From: Pseudoalteromonas luteoviolacea NCIMB 1944
Lineage (GTDB): Bacteria; Pseudomonadota; Gammaproteobacteria; Enterobacterales; Alteromonadaceae
DNA length: 64,000 nt
Direction of reading: 5' to 3'
NCBI RefSeq assembly: GCF_001625565.1
Contig: NZ_AUXS01000019.1
Location: forward strand, 62,001-126,000
The notes below the pieces were generated by a model that searched no databases, was not told where the DNA came from, and saw nothing but the letters and a program-made list of their open reading frames with translations. Shown here piece after piece: positions 54,540 to 64,000 of the stretch. Position 1 is the first letter of the stretch. Every line of letters starts with the position of its first letter. The position numbers and the translations under genes were made by a program.

Positions 54540-55007
54540 CTAAAGAATGTCTACACGGTCAACCAGCACTTCACGGTGTTTAAATTTACAAGTAGAGCCA
54601 CTCACCTCTAATGTATCTAGATAGCGCCCTGCAAGTACTTTAGTTTCGCTGTCACTCGATTTTTCTTTCAAATATAAAATGAAATTTGAGGATGCGCTTA
54701 GTCTCTGATCTGCACCAGTAAATACACGGCTGCTGGTAAGTAAATGGATCGATTTGTTTTTGGCTCTAGCTGAGTCGAAGCGCTGTGCTAATTCTTCGTG
54801 GCCCGAAAGCGATACATTCAATGCTTTAACATTGAATGTTGCATCTTGAGTAAACAAATCTGTGTACTGCTTGGTCGTTCCTTTGTCTCTGATCTCGGTG
54901 TATTGATAGAGTGTTTGTTCGCAAAGTTGTTGCGTTTTTAAATCTAATGACGGAGCTAAAGAGCAGCCTGTCAATAAAATTAGCGGCAAAGCGATAAGTT
55001 GTTTCAT
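54540..55007 (-). CDS. SnoaL/NTF2-like lipoprotein
   Basis: 155 residues. The lipobox ILLTGC makes Cys 15 the lipid anchor. The mature part has the cone-shaped NTF2 pattern of SnoaL-like proteins: the helix CEQTLYQYTEIRDKG, YTDLFTQDATFNV, the LSGHEELAQRF turn, then three strands (IHLLTSSRVF, SSNFILYLKE, VLAGRYLDTLEVSGS). Such proteins may bind small molecules or act as enzymes; no active-site residues can be named. The next gene upstream on this strand, a small membrane protein, may be cotranscribed (gap 41 bp). Confidence 0.7.
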   Translation of the reverse strand: MKQLIALPLILLTGCSLAPSLDLKTQQLCEQTLYQYTEIRDKGTTKQYTDLFTQDATFNVKALNVSLSGHEELAQRFDSARAKNKSIHLLTSSRVFTGADQRLSASSNFILYLKEKSSDSETKVLAGRYLDTLEVSGSTCKFKHREVLVDRVDIL

Positions 55008-55048
55008 TAGATAGTCCTTGTTGTTCTACTGTGGCTTCCTGATCGCCC

Positions 55049-55246
55049 TTATTTGGAAGTATGTTTACTTTTTTTCTTAATGGCGACAAAGCTAGAAGCC
55101 AGTGCGTACACAACATACACCAATACCAAAGAATTGCCGAGCACCAATACGTCTTTATCTTCTGCAAACAACCACAAAAAGGCGAGCGCAATTGCGGCAA
55201 GCGTGATGCGTGTTACTAAAGGGTTCGTTTTACTCTTTTTAGACAT
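55049..55246 (-). CDS. small two-helix membrane protein
   Basis: 65 residues from the ATG at 55246 (MSKKSKTNP); four more residues would be gained from 55258. Two membrane segments: VTRITLAAIALAFLWLFA and VLVLGNSLVLVYVVYALASSFVA, with a lysine-rich tail. No family recognised. It precedes the SnoaL-like lipoprotein gene on the same strand. Confidence 0.55.
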   Translation of the reverse strand: MSKKSKTNPLVTRITLAAIALAFLWLFAEDKDVLVLGNSLVLVYVVYALASSFVAIKKKSKHTSK

Positions 55247-55474
55247 CAAAGGTCCCAAAACCGAAAATGAAGGCTCATTATAAAGTTAAAATATGGCATT
55301 AACCAGAATTTGACTCAGTTTTGCATTCCAAGCCTTGCCAGAGGACTAGAATGCAGTGGTTCAGGTTATTTTCTCTTGAATTGAACTATTTAGGGGCTTC
55401 TTGACTTAGGTTAAATTTTTACCTCTACGGCAGATCTAAAATATAGCAATTGCAGGGAAAACATATAACTTTAT

Positions 55475-57055
55475 ATGGATAAAGCAAATTTATCGAAAAT
55501 ACTAAAACGCCTTTTTAGAATTGATTTAAAAAAATTAATATTGGCATTAGCGGCTTGTGGTGTTGTTTTAACCTCCATTAATACCTTGGTTGCTAGTTAC
55601 CATGTTCACAGAAAAGTGTTCATTCAAGATACATTGCATGCAAATAGGGTCTATGCGACGAAACTTGCTGATGTTACCGAACTATTCTTACAATCAGTTA
55701 ATAGTCAGCTTAATGTCAGCTCTTATCATATAGCAGGACACATTCAAGAAGGGACAAAAGTAAATAAAGAGTTGAAACGTCTATTGTCACAAACAAATAG
55801 TTTTGATTCGTTGGCGGTTGTTGATGCGACAGGCAAGATAGTTGCTGTCGAGCCGAGCTTACCAATCATTGGCAAACGTATATCAACACCCCAGCTAAAT
55901 CAGGTTAGCCATCAAAAGCCCGTGGTATTAGAACCGTTTGTCTCTCCTGCAGGCAACTTAATGATCAGCCCAACATATCCGCTTTTTTCTAATCAAGGAA
56001 AGTATTTAGGTTTTGTCGCTGGTGGTATTTATCTTCATGGTGAAACCATACTGAACACGCTACTAGGTAAACATCACTACACGGATGACTCATACTCCTA
56101 TGTAATAGATAATAATAAGAAAATACTTTACCACCCAAATTCAGAACGGATTGGTGAAAAAGTACTAAATAACATTGCCATTGATCTTGTCTTGAGTGGT
56201 CAAGCCGGCTCCACGGAACTAGTCAATAGCGTTGGCAAACCAATGTTGGCAGGTTATGCATCCATACCTATGACTGGCTGGGGCGTTGTGAGTCAACGGC
56301 CTCTCAATTCCATACTTGAGCAACTGGCGCTAACATATAAATCTGTGGTGTATTCCAGCATCCCATTTACATTGGTTATTTTAGGCTTAATCCTGAGCGC
56401 TGGGATTTTGATAGCAAAGCCTCTGGCATTGTTGGCCAAACAACTAGCGGCCTTAGACAAGCCGAACTTTCCAGCGACGAACGTAAGTGCTTGGTATTAT
56501 GAGGTTGCCAATCTCAAATATGCGTTATTGCAAAGCAATCGAGCGGTTAGGCAGGTAATTAAATCGTTGGATATGGATAGAAAAACAGATCAACTTACCT
56601 CTTTACATAACCGCTTGTCGTTAGAGTTCTGGTTAGAGTCAAGTATACATTCAGAAGTTGGTTTTTCTGTTTTAGCAATCGACATAGATCACTTTAAGAT
56701 GATTAACGACCACTATGGGCATCGTACTGGTGACAAAGTATTAAAAGAGCTCGCTATGCTAATGCGGCAAAACGCCAGAGCGAATGATTTTTGTTGTCGC
56801 GTCGGTGGCGAAGAGTTTTTAATCTTTATGCCTGGTCAAACCCTTACTGAAGCTATGCAAACGGCAGAGCGTTTGCGAAAGCTAGTATCTAAACACCCTA
56901 TGCCAGCAGGCATCAATATCACAGTGTCAATCGGAGTCTCTCAATGGTGCAATAATGCCATGCGGATAGACGCCGCCATTGAGATGGCGGATAAAGCGCT
57001 GTACGAAGCAAAACGGACCGGAAGAAACAAAAGTTGTTGCTTCGAAGCGGCTTAA
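55475..57055 (+). CDS. Cache-sensor diguanylate cyclase
   Basis: 526 residues. A membrane helix (about 20-40) and a second near 290-315 enclose a roughly 250-residue periplasmic Cache domain (VVDATGKIVAVEPSLP, SPTYPLFSNQGKYLGFVAGG). A GGDEF domain forms the C-terminus (DQLTSLHNRLSLEFW onward) with an intact GGEEF active site in CRVGGEEFLIF and an allosteric I-site RAND five residues before it. It should make c-di-GMP from GTP in response to a small extracellular ligand. Start codon at the ATG after TTATATGG; no strong Shine-Dalgarno. The YfcC-family transporter follows after 121 bp. Confidence 0.9.
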   Translation: MDKANLSKILKRLFRIDLKKLILALAACGVVLTSINTLVASYHVHRKVFIQDTLHANRVYATKLADVTELFLQSVNSQLNVSSYHIAGHIQEGTKVNKELKRLLSQTNSFDSLAVVDATGKIVAVEPSLPIIGKRISTPQLNQVSHQKPVVLEPFVSPAGNLMISPTYPLFSNQGKYLGFVAGGIYLHGETILNTLLGKHHYTDDSYSYVIDNNKKILYHPNSERIGEKVLNNIAIDLVLSGQAGSTELVNSVGKPMLAGYASIPMTGWGVVSQRPLNSILEQLALTYKSVVYSSIPFTLVILGLILSAGILIAKPLALLAKQLAALDKPNFPATNVSAWYYEVANLKYALLQSNRAVRQVIKSLDMDRKTDQLTSLHNRLSLEFWLESSIHSEVGFSVLAIDIDHFKMINDHYGHRTGDKVLKELAMLMRQNARANDFCCRVGGEEFLIFMPGQTLTEAMQTAERLRKLVSKHPMPAGINITVSIGVSQWCNNAMRIDAAIEMADKALYEAKRTGRNKSCCFEAA

Positions 57056-57176
57056 GCATACTTTTTGTGCATAAAAACGCATATCGTTTACAAACTTTTA
57101 GCTTAGACAATGATCTTTGTCTTAAATGTGGGTAATATGCGCGCCAAATTATAATATTATTGATTTGGAGCAGTAA

Positions 57177-58583
57177 ATGGGACAAACTTTGAAAGTACCA
57201 CACACACTCGTGCTGTTGCTCGGCATGATGGTGGTGGCCTTGTTAGCCACATGGGTGGTGCCTCAGGGCTTTTTTGAGACTAGCGTTACCGAAAGCGGCA
57301 GACAAATGGTGGTCGCGGGTACATATCAACTTGTTGAGCAAAAAGAGTTTCTTACTCCGTGGGATCTCCTCACTGCCATTCCTAAAGCGTTCGCTCAAGC
57401 CCAAGATGTTATTTTCTTCGTATTAATTGTAGGTGGTGTACTGAGTATCGCTCGTGCAACAGGTACAGTTGATGCGTTGATCGGTCGTCTACTTGAAAAA
57501 CACGGCACTAAGCCACAGCGCTTGATCTTTATGGTTGTGTTCTGTTTTGCTTTAGCGTCTAGCACGATAGGCACGGCTGGCGAATATATCCCATTTGTAC
57601 TGATATTAGTTGCCCTTTGTAAAGCGATGAAACTGGATGCCATGACGGCAGTTGGTATGATCGTAGCAGGCTACGGTATTGGTTACGGTGTATCTGCATT
57701 CAACCCATTTACGGTGTTAATTGCACAACAAATAGCTGATATTCCAGTTTACTCAGGTATTGAACTTAGGTTGGCAATATTTGTGCCCTTCGTGCTGATC
57801 GGTTTCCATCATGTTTGGAGCTATGCTAAAAAAGTCTCAAATGACCCTAGTCAGTCCATGATGATTGGTGTGCCGTGTCCACTTGAAGGGCAGGCAAAAC
57901 CTAACTATCCAAAGTTGAATAAGCGCCATCAAACTGTTTTGTTTAGCTTTATCGTCACGCTGTGTATTGCGGTTTGGGGTATTGCTACAAAAGGTTGGTA
58001 TTTATATGAGCTAGGCGGTTTGTTTGTTGCTTGGGGTGTTGTAATCGCAATTATCGGCAAACTATCAGCAGATGAAACGGCTGAGCGTTTTATTGATGGT
58101 GTTTCAGAACTAGTAACAACAGCTGTATTAATCGGTGTAGCGCGTGGTATTGCACTGATTTTAGAAGACGGGCAGATTCTGCATACATTGGTATATAGCC
58201 TTTCTTCACCATTATCTCATGTTGCTGCAGAGATTTCTGCTGTAGGCATGTTAGTGATCCAAACATTCCTAAATACCTTTATTCCATCAGGCTCTGGCCA
58301 AGCATACGTGACTATGCCATTAATGGTTCCGGTTGGGGACTTGGTTGGTGTGCCACGACAGGTAGCAGTATTGGCGTACCAGTTTGGTGATGGTTTCTCT
58401 AATATGATTATCCCAACTAATGCAGTATTAATGGGCATATTAGGGATGGCAGGTGTGCCTTATACCCATTGGTTTAGATTCTGTTTACCTCTGATTGGTA
58501 AGCTATTATTAGCGGCATCAATTGTTTTGGTCCTTGCAGTTAGCTTTGGTTATGGGTTAGATGTTCAGCCAATTATTGAATAA
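57177..58583 (+). CDS. YfcC-family membrane transporter
   Basis: 468 residues with about 12 membrane helices (for example VLLLGMMVVALLATWVV, VIFFVLIVGGVLSIA). Motifs include FALASSTIGTAGEYIPFVLI, FNPFTVLIAQ and NTFIPSGSGQAYVTMPLMVPVGDLVG, the duplicated hairpin-type substrate region of the YfcC/DcuC/AbgT-like group. Members are linked to C4-dicarboxylate or arginine/ornithine-pathway uptake; the substrate here is unknown. GGAG nine bases upstream fits the ATG. It is followed by a strong terminator. Confidence 0.85.
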   Translation: MGQTLKVPHTLVLLLGMMVVALLATWVVPQGFFETSVTESGRQMVVAGTYQLVEQKEFLTPWDLLTAIPKAFAQAQDVIFFVLIVGGVLSIARATGTVDALIGRLLEKHGTKPQRLIFMVVFCFALASSTIGTAGEYIPFVLILVALCKAMKLDAMTAVGMIVAGYGIGYGVSAFNPFTVLIAQQIADIPVYSGIELRLAIFVPFVLIGFHHVWSYAKKVSNDPSQSMMIGVPCPLEGQAKPNYPKLNKRHQTVLFSFIVTLCIAVWGIATKGWYLYELGGLFVAWGVVIAIIGKLSADETAERFIDGVSELVTTAVLIGVARGIALILEDGQILHTLVYSLSSPLSHVAAEISAVGMLVIQTFLNTFIPSGSGQAYVTMPLMVPVGDLVGVPRQVAVLAYQFGDGFSNMIIPTNAVLMGILGMAGVPYTHWFRFCLPLIGKLLLAASIVLVLAVSFGYGLDVQPIIE

Positions 58584-58600
58584 ATTAGACTTTTAGTTAC

Positions 58601-58638
58601 AAAAAGCCGTCTTTATAAGACGGCTTTTTTGTTTTTTT
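58601..58638 (+). terminator. terminator after the YfcC-family gene
   Basis: AAAAAGCCGTCTT-TATA-AGACGGCTTTTTTG is an 11-bp stem with long T tracts. Confidence 0.92.
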
Positions 58639-58856
58639 AAATGGCATTTTTATTTCAGACATAATATTGTCTGTATCTATAAGTGGTAGAGCTGGAATAA
58701 AAGTGTTGAGATATTGTTGATTATATATTTCTGATTCTTGTTATTGATATTTTATTGATCTATCTTCATATTCTTAAATGGTGATTAATTATCATTGCTA
58801 GTTGAATTCATTCCGGTTCATATTAATAACTATAATTATTACAAGATTGTTAAACG

Positions 58857-61421
58857 ATGACGCTATCATTCAGTACTTTTTATAATTTGCCAAGCAGCGA
58901 AGCTCGTTACGAATTGGCATTAAACTTGATTTACGAGAAGTTTCAGCCTGCTCATTGTTTAATAGGTAAATTCATTGACTCAGATACGCGAGTAAAAACA
59001 GTGGCTTACTCGGTCAATGGAGAAAAGTCCAATTACATCATATATGATTTAGAAGGGACGCCTTGTAAAGACGCTAAAGACAGCCAAAGTGTTTGTTCTA
59101 TTAGTTGTAATTTACAACAGATGTATGCTGAAGACGAAATATTAAAGATATTCGATATAGATGGTTACCTAGGCGTGACTTTGCGCGCGTTAGATCACAC
59201 TCCAATCGGTATTATGGTGTGTCTTTTCGACGAAAAAATAGAGATATCTAGTGACGATAAACATTGGTTTAGAGAACTAAGTTTGCTGGTGGGCGCAGAG
59301 CTGAATCACAATTTAGAGCTAAGCGCACAGGAAATTCTCGTTAAGCAGCTGGCCAAAGGCGAGCGCATTGCAAGGTTAAGCTCTTGGTCTTGGAATATCA
59401 GCAGAAACATACATAGTTTTAGCCAAGAAATGCAAACCTTGATAAACCTGCCTGATCAGGACATTGGGTTTGAACTATTTTGCGACAGCTTAAAAGAGAA
59501 AGACCAGAAGTCACTTCGTGTTTTAATGCAAAAAATCCGCAATGGGCAAATAAATCACATCGATATAAACGTCTCTCACAGTGACAGAAGCCAATTTAAA
59601 GGACTATTTCGAGTAATCGGGCATGTTGAGCGCTCTGATGAGCAAGAGGATGAACGTATTTTCTGTGCGTCTGTGCAAGATATTTCGTATATCTATGCGT
59701 TGAACAAGCAATTAGAGCTCACCAATGTTGTATTTGAACATGCTACTGAGGCCATCATGATAACCGATCATAAAAATCGAGTTGTGATGGTGAATAGAGC
59801 ATTTGAACGGTTGACTGGCTACTCAGATACTGAACTACTTGGCAGAAACCCGTCAGTGCTTTCTTCGGGAAAACACAGTGCTGAATTTTACGACAAAATG
59901 TGGACAAAGCTATGTAAAGAAGGCACTTGGAAAGGCGAAATTTACAACCGAAGAAAGAACGGTCAAATCTTCCCTGAAGAGTTGACTCTTAATATAGTAA
60001 GAGATGAAGAAGGCGATATCGTCAACTATGTAGCTATTTTTCGCGATATCACTGATTGGAAAAGAAATGAAGCGCAGCTGACATTTTACGCCAACCATGA
60101 ACCACTGACCGCCCTTATTAACCGTCGATGTTTTATGGATATTTTGGAAACCAGAATCTCTCAATCTCGAAGCACACTACAGCCTTGTTCATTACTATTT
60201 ATCGGCCTCGATCATTTTAAAGAAGTCAATGACATTTATGGCCCTGAAATAGGCGATAAAGTACTTATATCGGTCGCAAAGCGGCTTAAAAATGGGCTGA
60301 GAAGGGCCGATACCATTTCGCGCTACGGTGGGGATGAGTTTGCAATTTTATTAGATGCAACAAACCAACAAAGTGCTCATGATATTGCCTCAAAACTATG
60401 CGATAAACTTAAACAGCCCTATGTATTTAATGAACTCACAATTGAGCTGACGGCCAGTGTGGGAGTTGCCCAGCTGGATTGCCAGTCACGAGTTACTGCG
60501 GCTAAATTTATCCGTAACGCAGCGCATGCATTGGAAAGTGCTAAAAAGACTAACAGAGGGTCGGTTGCGCTACACAATCAAGCAATTCAAAATGCGTATC
60601 TCAACAAAATCGCACTGCGGGACAAACTAAGGCATGCCATCAAATATGAGTTGCTAAGCGTCTACTATCAGCCAATCGTCGATCAATCGAGTGGTAGAAT
60701 TGTTAAGTTTGAAGCGTTGGTGCGCTGGTTTGATGAAGAGCAGGGCATGATATCCCCTGGTGCTTTTATTCCCATCGCTGAAGAGTTTGGCTTAATACAA
60801 CAGATTGGCCAGTTTGTATTAGAACGTGCTTGTATGGATTTAAAAAAGGTGCAATCAGTTGGGTATACTGATATCAGTATTTCTGTTAACAGATCAGTCA
60901 ATGAGTTTAAGGTCAGTAACAACCAATTTGACCTGATCTCAGAAGCGATTGAAAAATACGATATTCCATATAGCAGCATCACCGTTGAAGTAACAGAGTC
61001 TATGGCGACAAACCACTACACATGGCAACTGTTGAGGGATTTAAGGGGGAAAGGTGTCAAAATTGCACTGGATGATTTCTGTACCGGTTATTCTTCATTA
61101 AGTCACTTGATAGAAAACCAAGTTGATTACTTAAAAATAGACAAGTCTTTTGTGGACAGCTTGCTGCAAGATAAAAGTAAGCAAATAATGATTTCATGCT
61201 TAGTTGAAATGGCAAAACAGCTTGGCATAAAAGTGATTGCGGAAGGTGTCGAGTCAGAGACCCAGCTAAACGTATTAAATGATCTCGGTTGTGACCACAT
61301 CCAAGGATACTACTACAGTCCAGCTAGGCCTGTAGGAGCTTGTATTCAATTGCTTGAAGAGTTCAACAGTCAAAACAAAGCTGAATATGAATTATCTGCG
61401 GTGAAGGAAGGCAGAGTATAG
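58857..61421 (+). CDS. PAS-GGDEF-EAL c-di-GMP enzyme
   Basis: 854 residues. An N-terminal region of about 260 residues (GAF-like, then a PAS-like part) precedes a clear PAS domain (about 285-405: TNVVFEHATEAIMITDHKNRVVMVN, GYSDTELLGRNPSVLSSG, NIVRDEEGDIVNYVAIFRDIT). A GGDEF domain (about 415-580) keeps YGGDEF and an RRAD I-site five residues upstream. The EAL domain (about 590-840) keeps FEALVRW, ESMATNHYTW, DDFCTGYSS, DYLKIDKSF and the EGVE motif, so it should hydrolyse c-di-GMP, while cyclase activity is possible too. It has no membrane segment and is probably cytoplasmic. Monocistronic, with its own terminator. Confidence 0.9.
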   Translation: MTLSFSTFYNLPSSEARYELALNLIYEKFQPAHCLIGKFIDSDTRVKTVAYSVNGEKSNYIIYDLEGTPCKDAKDSQSVCSISCNLQQMYAEDEILKIFDIDGYLGVTLRALDHTPIGIMVCLFDEKIEISSDDKHWFRELSLLVGAELNHNLELSAQEILVKQLAKGERIARLSSWSWNISRNIHSFSQEMQTLINLPDQDIGFELFCDSLKEKDQKSLRVLMQKIRNGQINHIDINVSHSDRSQFKGLFRVIGHVERSDEQEDERIFCASVQDISYIYALNKQLELTNVVFEHATEAIMITDHKNRVVMVNRAFERLTGYSDTELLGRNPSVLSSGKHSAEFYDKMWTKLCKEGTWKGEIYNRRKNGQIFPEELTLNIVRDEEGDIVNYVAIFRDITDWKRNEAQLTFYANHEPLTALINRRCFMDILETRISQSRSTLQPCSLLFIGLDHFKEVNDIYGPEIGDKVLISVAKRLKNGLRRADTISRYGGDEFAILLDATNQQSAHDIASKLCDKLKQPYVFNELTIELTASVGVAQLDCQSRVTAAKFIRNAAHALESAKKTNRGSVALHNQAIQNAYLNKIALRDKLRHAIKYELLSVYYQPIVDQSSGRIVKFEALVRWFDEEQGMISPGAFIPIAEEFGLIQQIGQFVLERACMDLKKVQSVGYTDISISVNRSVNEFKVSNNQFDLISEAIEKYDIPYSSITVEVTESMATNHYTWQLLRDLRGKGVKIALDDFCTGYSSLSHLIENQVDYLKIDKSFVDSLLQDKSKQIMISCLVEMAKQLGIKVIAEGVESETQLNVLNDLGCDHIQGYYYSPARPVGACIQLLEEFNSQNKAEYELSAVKEGRV

Positions 61422-61425
61422 TTAG

Positions 61426-61455
61426 GAAAAAGCCACCTAGAAGGTGGCTTTTTTT
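61426..61455. terminator. bidirectional terminator
   Basis: AAAAAGCCACCT-AGA-AGGTGGCTTTTTTT is a strong symmetrical hairpin between the converging EAL and hemH genes. Confidence 0.93.
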
Positions 61456-61458
61456 GTA

Positions 61459-62478
61459 TCAAAGGTGAGACTTCAAAATATCGTAGAAAGCAACTATATG
61501 GTCATCTCTATCATTTAGCGCAGGGATGTAATCATATTGTTCACCGCCAGCTTCAACGAAATATTCGCGGTTTTCTTCCTCAAGCTCTTCGAGCGTTTCT
61601 AAACAGTCTGCGCTAAATGCTGGACTTAAAATCGCAATATGCTTTGTGCCCGCTTGTGCTAGCTCTTTCAAAGTAAAGTCAGTATACGGTTTTAGCCATT
61701 CAGCTCGCCCAAAGCGGCTTTGAAATGTTGTCATGACCTTATCACTGTCTAGCCCTAGTTTTGACACCACTGCATTGGTGGTGGCATGGCAAAAGCAGTG
61801 ATATGGGTCGCCATCTGTTAAAAACTTCTTTGGAGTTCCATGGTATGAAAATAAGATTTTTTCTGGTGTTGGGTTGTTATCAAGATACTCCTGTACAGAG
61901 TTACTTAATGCCTCGATATACTTTGCATTGCGGTGATAACCATTTATAAAATGCAATTCAGGTACCCAGCGCCACTTAGTTAGCACACGTGAGATAGCAT
62001 CATACGTAGAGCCTGTTGTTGCGCTCGAGTATTGAGGGTACAAAGGAAGTACGACGATTTTAGTGATCCCTTGTTCGCGTAACGCTTCTAGACCAGCTTC
62101 AATGGAAGGATTGCCATAGCGCATGGCCATGACGACTTCTACATCATCATGCTTATGTTCAGCTAGATACTCTCGCAGTTTTTGACACTGTCTTTTAGTT
62201 ATGTCAATTAAAGGCGACCCTTGCTCGGTCCAAATGCTTTGATAAGCTTCTGCAGACTTGCTTGGTCTGACCCTTAAAATTATCCCGTGCAGGATCAACA
62301 TCCAAACGAATCTAGGGATCTCTACAATGCGGGGATCAGATAGAAACTCTCGTAAATACACTCTAAGTGCTTTTGTTGTAGCGGCATCAGGGCTGCCTAA
62401 GTTGGTAACTAATACACCGACTTTGTTGTTAAATCGATTTTCATGGGGGTTATCAGTAATTGCTGAAAATCTGGACAC
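61459..62478 (-). CDS. hemH: ferrochelatase
   Basis: 339 residues. Inserts Fe2+ into protoporphyrin IX, the last step of heme synthesis. The start VGVLVTNLGSPDAA, PRIVEIP, the ferrochelatase active-site His in LFSYHGTPKKF, the QSRFG segment and SPAFSADCLETLEELEEE (acidic metal residues) are all clear. It starts at an ATG with AGGAGCG seven bases upstream. It is divergent from the PAS-chemoreceptor gene. Confidence 0.96.
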   Translation of the reverse strand: MSRFSAITDNPHENRFNNKVGVLVTNLGSPDAATTKALRVYLREFLSDPRIVEIPRFVWMLILHGIILRVRPSKSAEAYQSIWTEQGSPLIDITKRQCQKLREYLAEHKHDDVEVVMAMRYGNPSIEAGLEALREQGITKIVVLPLYPQYSSATTGSTYDAISRVLTKWRWVPELHFINGYHRNAKYIEALSNSVQEYLDNNPTPEKILFSYHGTPKKFLTDGDPYHCFCHATTNAVVSKLGLDSDKVMTTFQSRFGRAEWLKPYTDFTLKELAQAGTKHIAILSPAFSADCLETLEELEEENREYFVEAGGEQYDYIPALNDRDDHIVAFYDILKSHL

Positions 62479-62704
62479 TTAGCGCTCCTTGATGGCATTT
62501 TTATACGGGCAATATTTTACAGTAAAGAGTATACGTTCAAAATCGATATTTAGATCTAACTTGCATATTTTTAACTTATATCATGCTTATACGTCTTAAA
62601 ATTGTAGCGATATGATGAAAATAAGTTGCTTAAACGCGATAGAAGTCGTATGTTCCACTATCCAGCGTCGAGTTTTAATGTAATTTGCAGAGAGTTTTAG
62701 TTAA
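62479..62704. promoter_or_regulatory. divergent hemH / chemoreceptor promoter region
   Basis: 226 bp, AT-rich. Must hold both promoters; no specific operator was recognised. Confidence 0.4.
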
Positions 62705-64000
62705 ATGCGGGTTAATCAACCAGTTACAAATCGTGAACAACGATTTGCACCAGAAGATAAACTCATTTCAGTCACTGATTTGAAAGGAATAATTACTGAC
62801 TGTAATGAGCACTTCGAGAATATAAGCGGTTATTCAAAAGAAGAACTAATAGGACAGCCGCACAATTTAGTTAGGCATCCTGATATGCCTGAGCTTGCTT
62901 TTAAAACTATGTGGACCCAACTTAAGGCGGGCAAGCCTTGGATGGGCATGGTGAAAAACCGTTGTAAGAACGGTGATTTTTATTGGGTTGATGCCTATGT
63001 AACCCCGATGACCGAAAATGGTCAAGTGATTGGCTATGAGTCTGTTCGAACTTGTCCTAGTCGTGAAAACATTGCGCGAGCAGAAGCTCTTTATAGCTCT
63101 ATCCAAAGTGGTGGTAAAAGTAATTTTAAATTGCCAAAGCTTAGAACCATCTGGCCAATCGCTGCTTTTGCAAGTGCTTTAGGCTTGTACGCATTTGGCA
63201 CTGAGACTTCTGCGTTTGCTTGGTTAATGGTCAATAGTGTCGCTATTTTTGGCTACAATCGATATCGAGACCATGAGCAGTTAGAGCGAATTAACCAAAT
63301 CTTAAAACATAGCTTTTGTGATGACGTGTCCAAACAGGTTTATTCTCCATGGCAGGGTAAAATGGCCGAACTGCACGTGAAGTTACTAAGTGAGCACGCT
63401 CATTTAGATACCGTGATCACGCGAATTGAACATGCTTCTAAACAAGTCACATTCGGTGCCGGGCAAACGGCAGACAAGAGTCGTTCGACCACGGAACAGC
63501 TAACTCAACAACAGCAAGAAACGGAACTTGTTGCTACAGCCATGAACGAAATGGCTGCCACTATTCATGAAGTTTCTCAAAATGTACAGTCGACATCTGC
63601 TGACGCTACTGACGCTCTTGAGCTGGCTAAAGAAGGTGCAAAGAGTTCAGAGGAAACCAAGGCATCAATTGAGAGCCTGGGCTCAACTGTTATCGATATT
63701 AAAGATTCTGTTTTGGGAGTTGCAAGGCAAACGAGTAAAATCGCAGACGCTGCGCAAATTATTGAACAGATCGCAGAGCAAACTAATTTATTAGCCTTAA
63801 ACGCAGCGATTGAAGCAGCAAGAGCTGGCGAGCAAGGTCGAGGGTTTGCCGTTGTAGCTGATGAAGTAAGACATTTAGCACAGCGCACACAGGAGTCGAC
63901 GAAAGAGATCCACGCCATTATTGATGAATTGACGCAAAGCACTCAAGAATCAGAAGTGATTGCTCAACGTGGTGAAACAGAATCCCAACTTGGTATTGAA
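62705..64000 (+). CDS. PAS-domain methyl-accepting chemotaxis protein (3' end outside window)
   Basis: 432 residues are visible from the ATG at 62705, open to the window edge. An N-terminal PAS domain ([35 protein letters not shown]) resembles the FAD-sensing PAS of Aer. Two short membrane segments ([16 protein letters not shown] and [17 protein letters not shown], about 145-180) follow without a periplasmic domain. The signalling domain has the conserved hairpin [20 protein letters not shown] and [16 protein letters not shown]. An aerotaxis or energy-taxis receptor is the likeliest role; the ligand is not proven. A weak ribosome site (AGAG) precedes the ATG. Confidence 0.9.
   Translation, partial: MRVNQPVTNREQRFAPEDKLISVTDLKGIITDCNEHFENISGYSKEELIGQPHNLVRHPDMPELAFKTMWTQLKAGKPWMGMVKNRCKNGDFYWVDAYVTPMTENGQVIGYESVRTCPSRENIARAEALYSSIQSGGKSNFKLPKLRTIWPIAAFASALGLYAFGTETSAFAWLMVNSVAIFGYNRYRDHEQLERINQILKHSFCDDVSKQVYSPWQGKMAELHVKLLSEHAHLDTVITRIEHASKQVTFGAGQTADKSRSTTEQLTQQQQETELVATAMNEMAATIHEVSQNVQSTSADATDALELAKEGAKSSEETKASIESLGSTVIDIKDSVLGVARQTSKIADAAQIIEQIAEQTNLLALNAAIEAARAGEQGRGFAVVADEVRHLAQRTQESTKEIHAIIDELTQSTQESEVIAQRGETESQLGIE

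Noticed and set aside
1..64000. CRISPR arrays, rRNA and tRNA genes
   Set aside because: No regularly spaced short repeats, rRNA-like or cloverleaf sequences were recognised by eye; a tRNA search tool would be needed to exclude tRNAs firmly.

Overview
The window reads as chromosomal DNA of a marine gammaproteobacterium of the order Alteromonadales, most likely Pseudoalteromonas or a close relative. This is inferred from protein style and gene content: a low-GC genome, pykA, gnd, ansA, sppA, fadH, upp, nrdB with a YfaE-type ferredoxin, hemH, several TonB-dependent receptors and many PAS/GGDEF/EAL/chemotaxis proteins. No rRNA, tRNA or CRISPR array was seen.

Layout. 1-18.5 kb is core chromosome: the end of a hybrid sensor kinase, a TonB siderophore receptor with a Fur-like site, a LytS/LytTR two-component pair, pyruvate kinase, 6-phosphogluconate dehydrogenase, an sppA-ansA pair, a FadH-like flavoenzyme, DoxX, a nitroreductase, uracil phosphoribosyltransferase and a three-gene SDR/DUF2141/TVP38 operon facing a Crp/Fnr regulator. 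19.4-34 kb is an accessory zone. It holds orphan genes, a large FG-GAP lipoprotein, an IS256-family transposase remnant, broken copies of the SDR and Crp/Fnr genes from 18.4-19.2 kb, a FlhE-like exported protein, a c-type cytochrome next to a small protein with a LecB-like calcium motif, and a Y1 (RAYT-like) transposase element. The element has GGGACAG-type ends and a 521-bp tandem duplication of its 3' part; similar end sequences are scattered across the zone.

34.3-40.9 kb is the most distinctive part. It is a tight same-strand run of an alpha/beta-hydrolase lipoprotein, an L-amino-acid-oxidase-like flavoenzyme, a ThDP-dependent 2-oxo-acid decarboxylase-like enzyme and two Tat-exported proteins of unknown function, followed by a separate 57-residue peptide that looks like a ribosomally made natural-product precursor. 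The oxidase and decarboxylase could together turn an amino acid into a 2-oxo acid and then an aldehyde.

41-47 kb holds exported and hydrolytic enzymes (a serine hydrolase and an HSL-type esterase), an orphan with an ART-like N-terminus and a Pmp3 peptide. 47-64 kb returns to core-like functions: a histidine-rich, probably zinc-specific TonB receptor with two Zur-like palindromes, a YaeQ-like protein, ferredoxin and NrdB without an adjacent nrdA, lipoproteins, two c-di-GMP enzymes around a YfcC-family transporter, ferrochelatase, and a PAS-containing chemotaxis receptor that runs off the right edge.
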